Assembly: GCF_027409185.1 (NCBI RefSeq)
Contig: NC_084475.1
Location: 17,504,130-17,568,129 of the forward strand
Length of the DNA: 64,000 nucleotides
Direction: 5' to 3'
From: Cynocephalus volans
Lineage: Eukaryota; Chordata; Mammalia; Dermoptera; Cynocephalidae
Numbering within the stretch: position 1 is the first letter of the stretch; each line of letters starts with the position of its first letter. A program made the translations under genes and the position numbers. The notes below the pieces were generated by a model. It saw only the letters and a program-made list of their open reading frames with translations. It did no database searches and had not been told where the DNA came from. This document shows positions 1-12,411 of this stretch, piece by piece.

Positions 1-138
1 GTTTTCCTGGGAATACATATACTGCTTCAAGATGAGAAGGTTAAACCTCAGTTATTTATATTGATCATACGTTTAATCATACCTTATTGTATTAATCTAC
101 CTCCAGGACAGCCCTGAACAGCTAATAATGTACCTCAA

Positions 139-236
139 CTTTTTTTTTTTTTTTAAAGATGACCAGTAAGGGGATCTTAACCCTTGACTTGGTGTTGTCA
201 GCACCATGCTCTCCCAAGTGAACCACGGGCCAGTCC
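139..236 (-). mobile_element. tRNA-Ile-derived SINE (CYN-like), right-unit type monomer
   Basis: Poly-T start, then the reverse complement of the right unit common to the dimers (GACAACACCAAGTCAAGGGT, ending ACCGGTCATCTTT). Flanked by a TSD, TGTACCTCAA at 129-138 and TGTACTTCAA at 237-246. Confidence 0.85.
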
Positions 237-258
237 TGTACTTCAATGTTTAACTTTT

Positions 259-349
259 TCTTTTTTGTGGCTGGCTGGCACAGGGATCGAACCCTGGACC
301 TTGGTTGTGTTAGCACCATGCTCTAACCAGCTGAGCAGGGGCCAGCCTA
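259..349 (-). mobile_element. tRNA-Ile-derived SINE monomer (CYN-like)
   Basis: Reverse complement keeps the tRNA-like body with B box GGTTCGATCCC and the tail TGCCAGCCAGCC type. Flanked by a perfect 16-nt TSD, TCAATGTTTAACTTTT at 243-258 and 350-365. This TSD overlaps the right TSD of the SINE at 139-236, so this copy landed at the edge of the earlier one. Confidence 0.88.
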
Positions 350-365
350 TCAATGTTTAACTTTT

Positions 366-3300
366 AAAAAGCACTCAAGCCTTGAGCACAGACCATCATC
401 TGTTATGCCATTGGGAATCTGCTCTTTCCAGGAATGCAGAGTGGATCTTCTTATCCAGAAAAAACAGCTTTCTTGCCTAAAATTATAAAACTTTAAAGTT
501 TAAATTTTGAGCTAAAAGGATGCTTTACAATGGAATTTTTAAAATATGTGAAATAAATGAATTCTATTTTGGGAATGGAGTATTGGCAACTTGCCAGTAA
601 TATCTTAAGTTCCTTTGCACCAGCAAGGAAGGTCATCTTCCCCATGTCTTTGAGAGGTCAGTGCTCCCTCGGCCCACAGAACCGCAGACTCCCCTCTTTG
701 CCTTCCCAGCCAGCCCTCCCTTATTGGGTACTTTTCTGGAACACAGGCTGAATGTACCCAACAATGCATTCACAGTAACAGACTTGATAAATAGTTAAGA
801 AGAAACACCCACCAAGGCAAGCCCATCTCCCTGCTAATCCACCCCTGAAACTGCTGGGGCTGAGTTTATCACTGTCTTTGGTACAAACAATTCAGATCAG
901 AAGTGAATACCGCCTTCAGGCTTCTGCTTCCCATGGAGTGCGACAGAGAGTTTAATGTGGTACATTAGTTCTTATTATGTCCACCTTATGCAGAGAGTAG
1001 CTCCTACTTTGCTATAACACCATTGCTTATCCAACTCACAGGCCTAAAATACTCTCCAGGCAGAGCCTTCTGATCCCAGGAGAGAGATTCTGACTGCTAA
1101 ATGCAGGTGCGCATAAAATCTTCGGTGGAAAAGAGGTGCCCGGTGTCAGCCTGCAATCTCTGCCTGAAGCAAGATATTTTTTAGAGCACTATTTGTGTGG
1201 TCACCTGCATATCTGTAATAAGTGATCATAGGAACCACGCCTTTCCACCAATACAGTTTATGATTCAGAAGCCTGGCACAGGCTTTAACAAAATATCAAG
1301 TCCCAATGGCATTTTCTGGAGGCTCACAGCCATAAACCACAGGAACACAGGTCTCCTCTCAGTTCCTGATAACAGAGCTGTTTTCTTGTTTTACCTTTAG
1401 TCATTTACTGTCATCACTAATACCAGAAAACTGCCCCCTTCCCACTCCTTCCTGTGTCTGACTGTCCACCAGTTATAGATAAACTTGAAAATGCAAATGT
1501 GGGCTTTTTACTTAGCCTCAGACAGTGTGTATCTGCAGCTGTATATTTTGCTCAAAGCTCCAGGCCCTTTAGGTTTGTTTACCTTTGGCAGCTAAGTTTG
1601 GGGAAGAGTGTTTTCATCAGTTACTCCACTTGTTTCAGGCCCTTTTGGGGTTCAGACCCTTGTTCTTGGCTGTGTGTGGGAGTTTGGGAGGTGGGGGTCT
1701 CAGGCCTTCATTCTGGGTAGATACCCTCCTTCAACAGTGCTGCCTACCTCCAAGAAAAGGGACATTTTCAGCACTGATTTACCTTGTGAGTTGTTGCAAC
1801 CAAAGCAGCGTGTTCTCTTGCTTTCAAAACACAGGAAACAAATCGCTATTTCCTGAATGAAAAGGAACAAAATCAACACTGAGAGAGGTCATGGGAGATG
1901 TTTTCCAAGTATCTCAGAGCACTTGGCAGAACAAAGCAAGAACACATATTTAAAACCCTCTTCAAGGCCTGTTTTGAAGTCAGTTCATTGTGTGGTAGAG
2001 AAAATTAAGAGAAAGAAATGAAAGAGTTTTGACTTTCATTTTTTTAAACTACAAAAATTCACATCAATTTAAGTATTGTTGGGGCTTTTTGCTGTTGGAA
2101 GAAATTGGAGTGCCTGAGAGATCCCTAAATAAGACACAATATTAGGAGAGCTATAATAATGGCATGAGCAAAACCTGGACCCAGACCCAGAGGGAGAAGG
2201 AATTAATTCTGACCCTTCAATCTGGGTGTTTACGTGCAGGAACTGAACCATGAAGTGTGGTATGGGATTTTGGAGGGCAGAAACTGGGAGAAAAGGGATA
2301 CAGGAGAAGGATACAGGGACAGAGGTGTGTGCTTCTCTCTGAACAGGCAGCAGCGTGATACACCTAGTTTACGGCAGAGGAAAACTACAATCTCATATAT
2401 TTATCATTGTTTTCATATCATGCCTTACAAATCTGACAACTAGCACAGACATAAATTTGCTAAAAAGTCAGAGTTTTTGATTTGGAATTTGAAGGGACGT
2501 TTTTGTCAGTAACAGGATATTTGAACAATCTTAGAATTTCACAGACTTCTGCAACCTCCTCCCATCTCTCCAAGGAATTGACTCACAGAATACTACGCAG
2601 TACCTGAGACTGTAGAATTCACCTTGCCTCATGGATGGCTGTCGTGGGGGCTGGTGCTGCGGGCGGGAGGATTTTTGGACCATGATTCCAGGTAAACTCC
2701 CCATCTTTACAAAATTAAGTCTTAAGCATTCTTTTCATTTGCCATGATTGGTTGTCTCTGGTGTCAGTTGAGTGCCATCTACCCAAAGTTTTCAGTCATT
2801 CTCTGTTCCCTGCAGCTAATGCTGTTGAAGTAATCTGGATGCAGAGGCACTTTTTGGGTGCATGCAGAAACCTAATCAACATCTTTGCAAGAGATTGGTA
2901 TTTTTAAAAGCCCTAATAAGCTACCCTCATAGGCTAAATGAATGTTTTGACAGCCTAAAGGAAATCGATATGCACTATAACTTTTAGACAGAGCTGATGC
3001 ATTATAAAGTAACTTCACAGATCAAGACACAGATGAGAATTTTCCCCGTGGAATTGGCCTGTCACCAGTGAAATGCTCAAGGAAACCCAGCTGCCTATTG
3101 ACCCTGGCCATCCTCCTGCAGGATGGAACATTCGGTAGGGCTGAGGGATAAGAGAGTCTTACTGTGCTGGAGTTGGGGAAAAGGGTTTCGTTTAGGGGCT
3201 TGTAGATCTTTGAGACTCCCTTAAGACTACTGCCCAGTCCTGCCCTCTTCATGCTCACCATGTTAGGGAAGAAGCTATGCAGAATGGCAGAATGATTTGG

Positions 3301-5229
3301 CCTCTTCCAATGGGCCTCAGTAGGATCCAGCATGGTAAGGAGACCCTAAAACCACCCTGACAAATGGCCGGCATCCCCCGCACAAGGCTGGCACTGAAGT
3401 TCTCTTGAACTGAGGATCAGAAGTCTAAGACTTGGAAGCTAGCAACAAGGCTGCCTTTCATCTGGTTCAGCTTCAGGGTCAACTGGATGGCAGGAATAAT
3501 CAGACTTTTCCAATCTGGGCATACTGAATAGGCCAATAGGTCCACCTGGCTTACGTGGGTCAACCCAGTACCCTGGCAGTTTAGAGCCAGCAAGGGTGAG
3601 CACAGCAGAGAGCTCTTTAGAAGGGTTTGGAGAAGCTGCTTTTTTCTGTTCTTCATCCTAAAGCCCTCTTACCTAGGCAGTCTCTCAAAGGGGTCCTTAG
3701 CTACCTGGGCTTTGTCTTCCTCCTCCTTGAGGATTATAAATCAGTGATCTTAAAACTTATCACCCAACCAGGTCCCTTCTGAGAGTGAAAGGGGGCATTA
3801 TTAATGATTACTTTCAGTCAATAGGCATAAACCAAGGCTGTCTAGCACCAACCGGGATGTACATCACCTGGTTTATAAGGAATGGAGAAGGGAAGGAATG
3901 TGACTCATTAATGAGGCTTCTTAATCTCCACCCAGTGTAGGACTGTCCTCTGAGCCTCGCACATTCCAACAACAATGAACACTTTTCTGTTATGTAATAC
4001 AATCCCGGGCACCACTAAGTCCAAAAGTAACAAAAATACAGAGCATTTCCAGCTGCTGATCCAGGAATGCCATTTAACATCAGGAGAACCTTGGCCCCAG
4101 CCAGAGAAGGTCATGCATTCCTAAGCCAAGGTTATAATTATGCCTCTCGGAAGCCTCCTTCACTTAACTGTTCTAATATGGGTGCAGGCAGTGCACCTAG
4201 AAACTGCATCTATATTTAGCTGCAGTTAGCATTGCTTCTGTACAGCACTCCTATCTTCTCATGCAGGGAGCACAGGCTTTGACTGTCAAGGTAAATCCCA
4301 GGGGGCTTAAAATGGGAAAGAAATAACTAGTACCTTCCAGTAACCATCCACCATTTCCAACGAGATGAAGGCAGCCCTGGCTTTGCCGTCTTCCTAAGCA
4401 GGATCCCAAGGACTAGCTTAACATCTAGGAAAAACTGTCTCTGCATGCAGCAATGGGGGAAGGACAATAGTCTAGAAGATCACGGGGCCACCTGTCCTTA
4501 GGGGTTATGGGTGAACTCCAGGCTTACCCTGGAAAGAATACCTGCTTCTTTCAGGAGTTGGAAGGATGAGTCTTAAATCACACATGGTCCTCATCTGTGT
4601 TAAATTAAATAAGAGCCTTAGCTAGAGGAAAATCATAATGGAGCTGGTATCCCTGCAGGAGAACCTACTGGGCTGTTGTCAAGGATGCAAGCTCTCTGGA
4701 AGGACAAGAAGCAATGTTTCTTTTATCCACCCACAGGATAAGAGAGAATGTATTTGATGCCATAATTTATGCTGAGTGCAAATATCATTGATAATTGCAG
4801 GTAATTAATAACATCATCCATAAGACGGGGGCCACAACCTGGCTTGTCTTGAGGGGCCCTGACGCTCTAGCAGTTCATTCATCTATTATGTGTGTAGTCC
4901 CTGGATTACATAAACCCATCTGTGCTCACACCTACCAGCTCCACCCGTCCTTGCAAAGGCAGTGACTATTAGAAAAATCAGAGCCATTACAGATACATTC
5001 TGATCTAAAGCCAGAAAAGGCAGCATCTTAGAACATCAGGAACAACTCCAGGAATCTGACCTTGGGGACTTTTCCCAGGCTGGGTGGAAACTCAGTCTGG
5101 ATTTGCCCTGACTAAAAACATTTTCGTTTATTGAACTGAAAACAATTTCATCTTATTTGTTATACTGCCTGAGATGTCATCAATTGACGATTAGAGTTGA
5201 TAGCATGTTCTTAAAAATGTGAAATGTGA
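366..5229. other. Intergenic, no feature recognised
   Basis: No conserved reading frame, RNA gene or clear repeat seen. Open frames up to 103 codons overlap on both strands without family resemblance. Confidence 0.5.
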
Positions 5230-5396
5230 GGGCCGGCCCATGGCTCACTTGGGAGAATGTGGTGCTAATAACACCAAGGCCATGGGTTTGTTTCCCTATA
5301 TAGGGATGTCCGGTTAGCTCACTTGGGAGGGCGTGGTGCTGACAACACCAAGCAAGGGTTGAGATCCCCTTACCGGTCATCTTTTAGAAAAAAAAA
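5230..5396 (+). mobile_element. tRNA-Ile-derived dimeric SINE (CYN-like)
   Basis: Left unit from GGGCCGGCCCATGGCTCACT with CTAATAACACCAAGG, which keeps the tRNA-Ile AAT anticodon loop. Right unit from CCGGTTAGCTCACTTGGG to ACCGGTCATCTTT and an A-rich tail. No clear TSD seen. Confidence 0.88.
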
Positions 5397-6174
5397 TACT
5401 GAAACACACAAGGCTCCTTAGCCCATTAGGAATGGACTGTTTTAGTCACCTCGCTTTGCTGCACATATCTGAGTTCACTAGGTGTTTACCTGGGACATAA
5501 CATGATGCCATCTTTGGCAGACGAGGACAGAGCTACGTAGCTTCATGGTCTCCCTGCTTGTCCTACTCCCCAAGTAGGGAATGCACCCATAATCGGAGGT
5601 TGCCTCAACGTTTTCGAACCTTCTCTCCACATTCCGATTGAGCATCACTTTTCCAACATAGAAATATACAACCTGCTGAAGTTCAGACGCATGATTTAGA
5701 TTCAAGTAATTGCATGTTCCTGCAGGAGACTTTGACTCAGAACTGCCTTGTGTGGAGAACGAGGCAGGACACAGGCCATCACTGTGTTGGCATGGATTGC
5801 GGCAGAGGGAGTGTGGTTCTGGAGACAGGAGCCAAGACAGCAGTGTCCTGATGTGGCGGCTGCCTAGTCCTGGGGAGGTGGCAGCTCCCTTGGTGAGCCA
5901 GGTCTTAGTGTGATTCGGGAAGCTGGTTTTCCCTGGAAGCCTGCCTAGTGCCTGCATCTCTGGCCATCCCAGCACTTCTATGAGTTATCTATATCCCTTC
6001 ATAAGCCCTTTTTGGGCTGAATCAGCTGGAATGGATCCTGTTATCTGTACCCAAGAATCCCCTGGCTACTACAGATGGAGCAAAGAAAGCAGAGGGCAGG
6101 GAAAAGAGACATCAGGAAGAGGTAGAAGTGCACAGAAAGATATGGGATGTTCGCAAATATTTTGAATAATGGTC

Positions 6175-6380
6175 ATCATTTATTGAGGCCGTACCATGCA
6201 CAGTATCTCTAACCCTAGTATATCTAATGCCAACAACTCTGTTAAGCATTATTATTCCCATTTTATAGATGAGGAAATGGGCTCAGAATGGTTAGGGGGC
6301 CTGCCCAAGGCCACACAGCCTTTAACGATGAATTTGGAAATCTAACCCAGATCCTTTGTGCACAGAGCCTAGGCTCTCCC
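6175..6380 (+). repeat. MIR SINE
   Basis: TCATTTATTGAGG, CCCATTTTATAGATGAGGAA, GCCTGCCCAAGGCCACACAG: standard MIR order in sense. Confidence 0.8.
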
Positions 6381-7475
6381 CACTTTGTTACTCTGCCCAG
6401 GCCAGCCCTGCCTACAGAAAGGAGTGGAAACTCCTTCCCCACTGCTTTTGCTCCTCTCAGCTTCCCACTCTGAGGCCAGCCAGTCAGCTAGTATGAGTAA
6501 CACTACAGATTACTAGTATGGGCTTAGACTGTTATGTAGGCATTCATTAGTCAGGAACAGCCCATACATTAGAAAACATTGGTATACTGAGGAAAACTCC
6601 CAGAATAGATGACCAACTGCAAACAGAGTCCACCACGAAGGGGACGGGATTACAGGAGCTGTTTACTTCCTGCATTCAACAGTTGTGCTATTTGAATTTT
6701 TTATCAAAAGGTGTATTGCTTTTTTAATCATCTGTTGCAATTAGTGCCACCAAATCAGTTGTTTAAGAGGGATGGGAAGGCAAGAAAACATAAACTGTGG
6801 TTATTACTGAGTGGTGAGATTATAGGTGATTTTTATTTTCTTTATACATTTCTGCATTAAACATGTTTCTAAAGTGAGCATGTCCTCTTGTTGCTTTTAG
6901 AAAACCGTTACTCAAACTGGATCGCACCGTGAGACACTGACGAGTTCACATGACTAGGAGTCCAGCTGAGGAAGTAGGGCCTCAGGCATGGCAGGAGCAG
7001 CAGTGTCACCAAAGATCCTCTTTGCTTCTTCCCCCTCTCCTCTCTGCAACTTCAGTGTCCTTGCCACCAATGGCCACTTCCCCTCATGGACACAGCATGG
7101 CTGCAGCAGCCCAGCAATCAGAGTGTACACAACAGCATCCACAGGAAGAAATGGGGTGTTCTTTTTTGGTGTCTCTTTTTAAAGAGTGTGGAACCCTTTC
7201 AGAAACCCCTTAACTGGGTCACATTCCCACTGAGTCCCTGGCAGGAGGGACGACTTAGACTCTGACCTGCCTGCTGGAGCTGGGGCAGGGGTGAGTTTCC
7301 TCCGAGACCCCAGCATGTGAAGGAACGTGGATGCCTGGACAAAGTCGGGGCCTTGGGAAGGAAGATGTGGGGAAATCAATGCCACGTACACAGTCTGTGT
7401 GTCTGCTATGGAATGTGTTCTTTTTTAATTTAAAAAATTTCATCGATTTAAAAACATTTAAAAAATTACCCCAGT

Positions 7476-7567
7476 GGGCCAGCCCATGGCTCACTTGGGT
7501 GAGCATGGTGCTGACAACACCAAGTCAAGGGTTAAGATCCCCTTACTGGTCATCTTTGAAAAAAAAA
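7476..7567 (+). mobile_element. tRNA-Ile-derived SINE monomer (CYN-like)
   Basis: GGGCCAGCCCATGGCTCACT head joined to the right-unit sequence and ACTGGTCATCTTT tail with poly-A. It looks like a head-tail fusion that lost the middle of a dimer. Confidence 0.82.
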
Positions 7568-7645
7568 TTTTTTTTACCTTTGTAAAAAGAGACAATAGAA
7601 AAAATAAAGAAAAAGAAAAAAAGACGTAAAAAATAAAATATTTCC
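7560..7645. repeat. A/T-rich simple sequence
   Basis: SINE poly-A followed by a T run and AAAGAAAAAG-type repeats. Confidence 0.7.
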
Positions 7646-8358
7646 TTTATTGTGGTTAGAACTACTGTTGAGGACTTTGGTGAGAGCTGTGTCGATGAGT
7701 TCCTCTATGAAACCTTCTGCTCCTCATGGAAATAATCATAGCCTAGACAAAACCCTGTCCTGTTTCTGCTTCAGGATGTTGTTCTGTCTCTGGGAATATC
7801 AGGAACCAAACAGGTCCCACTTGGCAGTCATGGGCCTCAAATTTCCTTAGGTGTGTATCACATGGTTCACAGGACACAGGCTGCTGAACTGGGGCTCTCT
7901 GTCTTGGCTAATTATGTCCCTTTCTTAAGCTGTGGTGGCTCAAAAATAAGTTTTGTCCTTTGCCATGAAAAATGCTAAGCTTTTATCAGACTTTATTTGA
8001 TGCAGACTTCTTAAACATTTAAGGGCTTGACCATGATAAATGAAATGGTCTTAAAGGCAATTCAGATTCCGGCATTGCAAGTCAGGGTTAGAATCAGTAA
8101 AGCCACCTGGAAGCAGCTCAGGTTTTACTGAGTTCATAAACTTTCTGTGTTCCTTTGAGCAAGTTGGAACCGGCTGCAGGAGAAATCATTTATTTCTTTC
8201 AGCTTATTGTACAGATGCTTAACTGTTTAAAGCAAGGGGCACAGAAACTAAGATGGTGGATTCGATGTCTTCCATCAGAGAAAAAACTTTGCTTTGTATT
8301 GAGATCCTAATTGACCCAGCTGCCTTTGCTGCTAGGACATATGAGTAAGTGGATTTAA

Positions 8359-8397
8359 AGAAAAAAATAAAGAAAAGAAAAAGAAAAAGAAAAAAGT
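8359..8397. repeat. (GAAAA)n-type simple repeat
   Basis: Repeated AAAGAAAAAGAAAA units in one short run. Confidence 0.8.
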
Positions 8398-8934
8398 CCT
8401 TCCTATTATTATCACCAAGTTAAGAGTACCTTTAATTTTTGTCAGTGTTCTAAAACTTGAACTTAATCACTAGATTCCAAAGTTGCAGATTTTTTATTTT
8501 TCTCCTTTCCTCTATTATGTCATGTGCGAGGTACTCAGGAGCTAAATTATAAATCTCAGAACAATGAACGGATGGTAGAATAAATTGAACATTAAAGAGT
8601 CATACAGGTTACTGCCACTTGCTATTTAAAGAATTTATGAGTCAAACCAATTCACCTGCCACTCAGGGACCATATGGAAATATTTTAAGACTAAATGTGC
8701 TCTTGGTTTTCCTGCTCACCTGTCAGGCATTCACTCAGGGCCTTCTGGAGCTAGAGGCCACCTGGCTGTTCCACATGTCTATGTGCTTATGGGTGATGGG
8801 TTTTTCACCAGGACCCCTGGACATGCAAGTCTTGAAACTGGAGAACTGGAAGAAAGAACAAGAAGCAGAAAAACTGAGTTCAACATAAAGAAGTGGATAC
8901 AGTAGGAACACCACCATGCCTGCTGGAGTCAGTG

Positions 8935-9080
8935 TCAGGTGCGGATTCTCTGCCTGGAAGTCACCTGTTTGTACCTTAGTGTTGCCATCTGTGAAATGGG
9001 TGTTATGAGGGCCAGCGATGATGCATGTAAGTGCCTAGCACCAGGCCTGATACAGTTGGTGTGCAGGGAGGGAGCAGTTA
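8935..9080 (-). repeat. MIR SINE
   Basis: TGCCATCTGTGAAATGGGTG followed by AAGTGCCTAGCACCAGGCCT in antisense order. Confidence 0.7.
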
Positions 9081-9624
9081 TTAATGTGTAACAATAAATA
9101 GGGTACAGTATTTAGATGTCATGTGGGGAGAGAGGAACCATCACCTGGCTCCAAATTTCCGAGTTATCTGCAGAGATTAAACAGACCTCCTTGTGCCTTG
9201 GTTTCCCTGGTTATGGAATGAGCTCAGGTTGCCAGCATCTTAGGGGTTCCTTGAATGCTCCCTGGAGCATTTGTGTGCCGAGCATGTCACGTGAATTGAG
9301 TCCAGCTCTTCTCCAGGTGCACATGAACCTTTGAACAACAGAGGCTGGTCTGTGCCACCAAGGACAACAACATCCTTGTTCTCTGGCTCTCTCAGAGCGG
9401 GGAGGTCTGCAAAGTGACCAGGCCAGCCTTGCCCTTCCTTTGGTCTCTCATTGCTTTGAGGGCAGAAGTGGTGGGTAGATCAGGTAAGAGTGGATACGTC
9501 GTGGAGGCCAACCCTGTAGGGTGCAGGCCCCTTCTTCCCTACATCGTGCTTGAAAAGTTTGATGCCAGTGGAAGGAGAGTGGCAGGTGTGTGTCCCTTCC
9601 CTCCAGCAGGAGCTTGTTTTCTAC

Positions 9625-10076
9625 TGACTATAGAGGTTGAATGTGGACTCCAAAAAGATGCGTCCAAGTCCTAACCCCTGGTACTTGTGCATATGACCTT
9701 ATTTGGAAAATAGTGTCTTTGCAGATGTAATTAAGTTAAAGATCTTAATATGAAATTATTGTGGATTTAGGGTGAGGCCCAAATCCAATGACTGGTAGCC
9801 CTACAAGAAAAAAAAAAGATATTTGACACAGACACATGGCAAACGGCAGACACAGAGACTGGAGTGATGTGGCCACAGGTCAAGGAACCAGAAGCTGGGA
9901 GAGGCAAGGAAGGGTCCTCTACTAGAGCCTTTATGGGTAGTGAGACTCCGCTGAGCTGACACCTTGTTGTCACCTCCAGAATTTCTGGCCTCCAGAACTG
10001 GCAGAGAATACATTCTGTTGTTTTAAGCCACCCAGTTTGTTATAATTTGTTATGGCAGCTGTAGGAAACCAATACA
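9625..10076 (+). mobile_element. MLT1-like MaLR solitary LTR
   Basis: Starts TGACTATAGAGGTTGAATG and ends GGAAACCAATACA. It holds the known MLT1-type segments GCAGATGTAATTAAGTTAAAG, CCTCCAGAACTG and TGTTTTAAGCCACCCAGTTT. An ancient, diverged LTR of the ERVL-MaLR group with no coding region. Confidence 0.75.
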
Positions 10077-12308
10077 CCGACCGTGGTGCTTCCTGAGCCT
10101 GTGTGGTAAAAAGTCTCCTGTTCTCTGATGTGTGACATTCAGAGCTGTGTCTTACATCCCTGGGGGTATGCAGGAAGGTCACGCAGGCTCCAGGCTCTTG
10201 GTTTTTGTGTCAGTGTGGTTATACATTTCTGGGGCACAGTAGAACCCCCCACCAATGTCCTGCAGGCACCTGGGGGTCAAGCCTGGGCACGAGCACAGCA
10301 CCTGACCAGAGGCCACCGTGAGAGGCAGAGCTGGCAGCCACAGTCCCTTTCAGGCCCAGTTATACATTCGCACTTCAGCATTTTAAAGTTGAGTGAGCTT
10401 TCTGAACTTGGAGAGGTATCAGGCTGCTGTGCCCAGCTAAGCAGGAAGACTATATCTGCAAGAGCCCCCGACCCTGCGGAGTTCATGCAGCCCATGTAGC
10501 TCGTGATTATGGAAGGTGGTTTACCAGGAAAGACCCCTGTATTTTTTTTCAGTATGTCTGTGTGAAGAACTGTGCAAATGAGCATTGATTTTTTGAACAA
10601 TTTTCATATTGTTTTGTTTGGGGGAAATTTAAGGTGGAGAAGGATTTATCTAAATATAGAGGATGATGCCGGTAACCAGCTAGAGGGGTAGGCAGGATGA
10701 TAATAATAACCTATGACTACAGAACATTCCGGAGGCAGAGCTGTAGGATGCTTGGCTGTGGGAAGCATTCACATAGAGCCTAACCACTTACACGGTGTTT
10801 TCATGAACATTTTTTTATCTGAACTTAATAACCCAGTGAGATATGTTCTCTGACACCAAATTCCATCAACATCCAATTTAAAAAAAATTTTTTTTTTTCC
10901 TTTGGAGGAGATAAACCCTAAATGCTGCTTTGCGTTTCTGAAATGGCTCAGTCAGGCACACAGGCCCTGTCTAGGTGGGTGGGATGTGAGATGGAATTTC
11001 CAGCGAGGCGTGAGATGAGCAGATGTGTGATTCTCAGCAGGAGGTCACACTGAGTGTACAGAACTTTCCAGGGCAGGGCTGTAGGATGCCTGGTAGTGGG
11101 ATGCACCCCAGATAAGGAAACCCTCTCATGGTGAAACAGGAGATCTTGGGGTCTGAGTGGTCCCCTCTTGCAACCATGTCAAGGAGAAACTAGGAGAGCT
11201 CTGGCCTCTGATGATGTGCGTGTCTGTCCCGTGTGGTTCAGTCTCTGCCCATAAAACTGAAGGGGAGAAAAGATCAAAAAATAAAAATTAAAAAAAATAA
11301 AATAAATAACCCTGAAGGTAGAAGAGGATTTTCTTTTCCATAGTTAGCCTTGGGAAGATTGCTTTAAGTAATTGGACTTAATGTCCTCTGCTTTTTATTC
11401 CTTATCCGGTCCCCCCTTGTGTTTTTACTTTCTTGGTGGCCGGGGGAAGAGGGGATCTGACTCTCTTGTTATTATGAAGCCTTTCTCTGTCCTTCCTTAG
11501 CCTCCCTTCCTTCCTCTCGGCCTAGTCCAGTCCCACCTCCAGCTCTGTGGCTGGCAACAGCCCAGGCTATTGCTGGGCTTGCTAACCTAGGTCATGACCT
11601 AGCATAGGGAAGAAAGGGCCACACAGCTGCATCAGAGGAGGTGAAGTGAGGACTGTATTTTGTAAAACAAACAAACCCAAAAGAAGTATTATTAGGCTGG
11701 CTATTTTTATTTATCTAAAAGGCCTCAGGTCATCCTTTGTCAGTCTAAATCTTATCAGATGCACGCTAGAAACTCTCTGCCTTCGCCTAGCTGTTTCCCT
11801 GGGCTTCATGTCCTTGCTTGGTGACACAGAGTAGGGGAGTGCTGTCTAAAGTTGGGGGTGGGGGTGAAGGCACCACCCCAAGGATGCTTCAGCGCAGTCC
11901 ATGTGATGGCGAGATGTGTTTAATGCACTCAGAATAAGGGCCTAATTGAAGGCTCATCTAGTTCAACCCAACTGACATTTAGTGGGGTTCTGGAAAGTGT
12001 CAGGTGCTGTGTGAAGTGAGGAAAATGAGAGGCTATGGTCCCAGTACCCAAGCAACTTGCAATTCGATGCAAGAGACAGACCCAGGACTTTCACAGTCTA
12101 GGTTAAGGCAACAGCTTTGTAATGGAGGTGGAAGGTGCGTGGGCCTGTAGAGAGAGGCATCAGCAGAAGCCTGTGGGAGGAGCAGCGGGGACTTCTGCAG
12201 CTTCACAGGCTGGGTCTTCACTGTTTAAGTGTCTGTCCTATGCAGTGGGCTGTGCACCTTGAAGGAAAATCTGCTTTTATGTAGTGAATCTTCCTACACT
12301 CCAGTGCT
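10077..12308. other. Intergenic, no gene recognised
   Basis: Contains an A-rich stretch at 11276-11310. GCAGGGCTGTAGGATG at 11075 and GCAGAGCTGTAGGATG at 10736 are near-identical 16-mers in similar surroundings, perhaps an old local duplication. Confidence 0.45.
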
Positions 12309-12411
12309 TTTTTTTTTTTTTTTTTTTTTTTTGCAATTGGCTGGGGATTCAAACCCTTGACCTTGGTGTTAAAACACCGCAGTCTAACTGACTGAGCTGA
12401 CTGGCCAGCCC
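12309..12411 (-). mobile_element. tRNA-Ile-derived SINE monomer (CYN-like)
   Basis: Long poly-T (about 24), then the reverse complement of the tRNA-like body. Imperfect direct repeats (ACACTCCAGTGCT / ATACTCCACCGCT) flank it. Confidence 0.82.

Noticed and set aside
5449..5475. CTCGCTTTGCTGCACATATC, like the start of U6 snRNA
   Set aside because: The similarity ends after about 20 bases; nothing of the rest of U6 follows.
5478..5975. 165-codon minus-strand frame, the longest outside the CpG island
   Set aside because: No domain or low-complexity signature I recognise and no exon signals that would make it part of a gene. Kept as non-coding, though a homology search would settle it.
10128..10499. 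123-codon plus-strand frame overlapping a 107-codon minus-strand frame
   Set aside because: Both strands open, no recognisable domain, no conserved start context; treated as chance.
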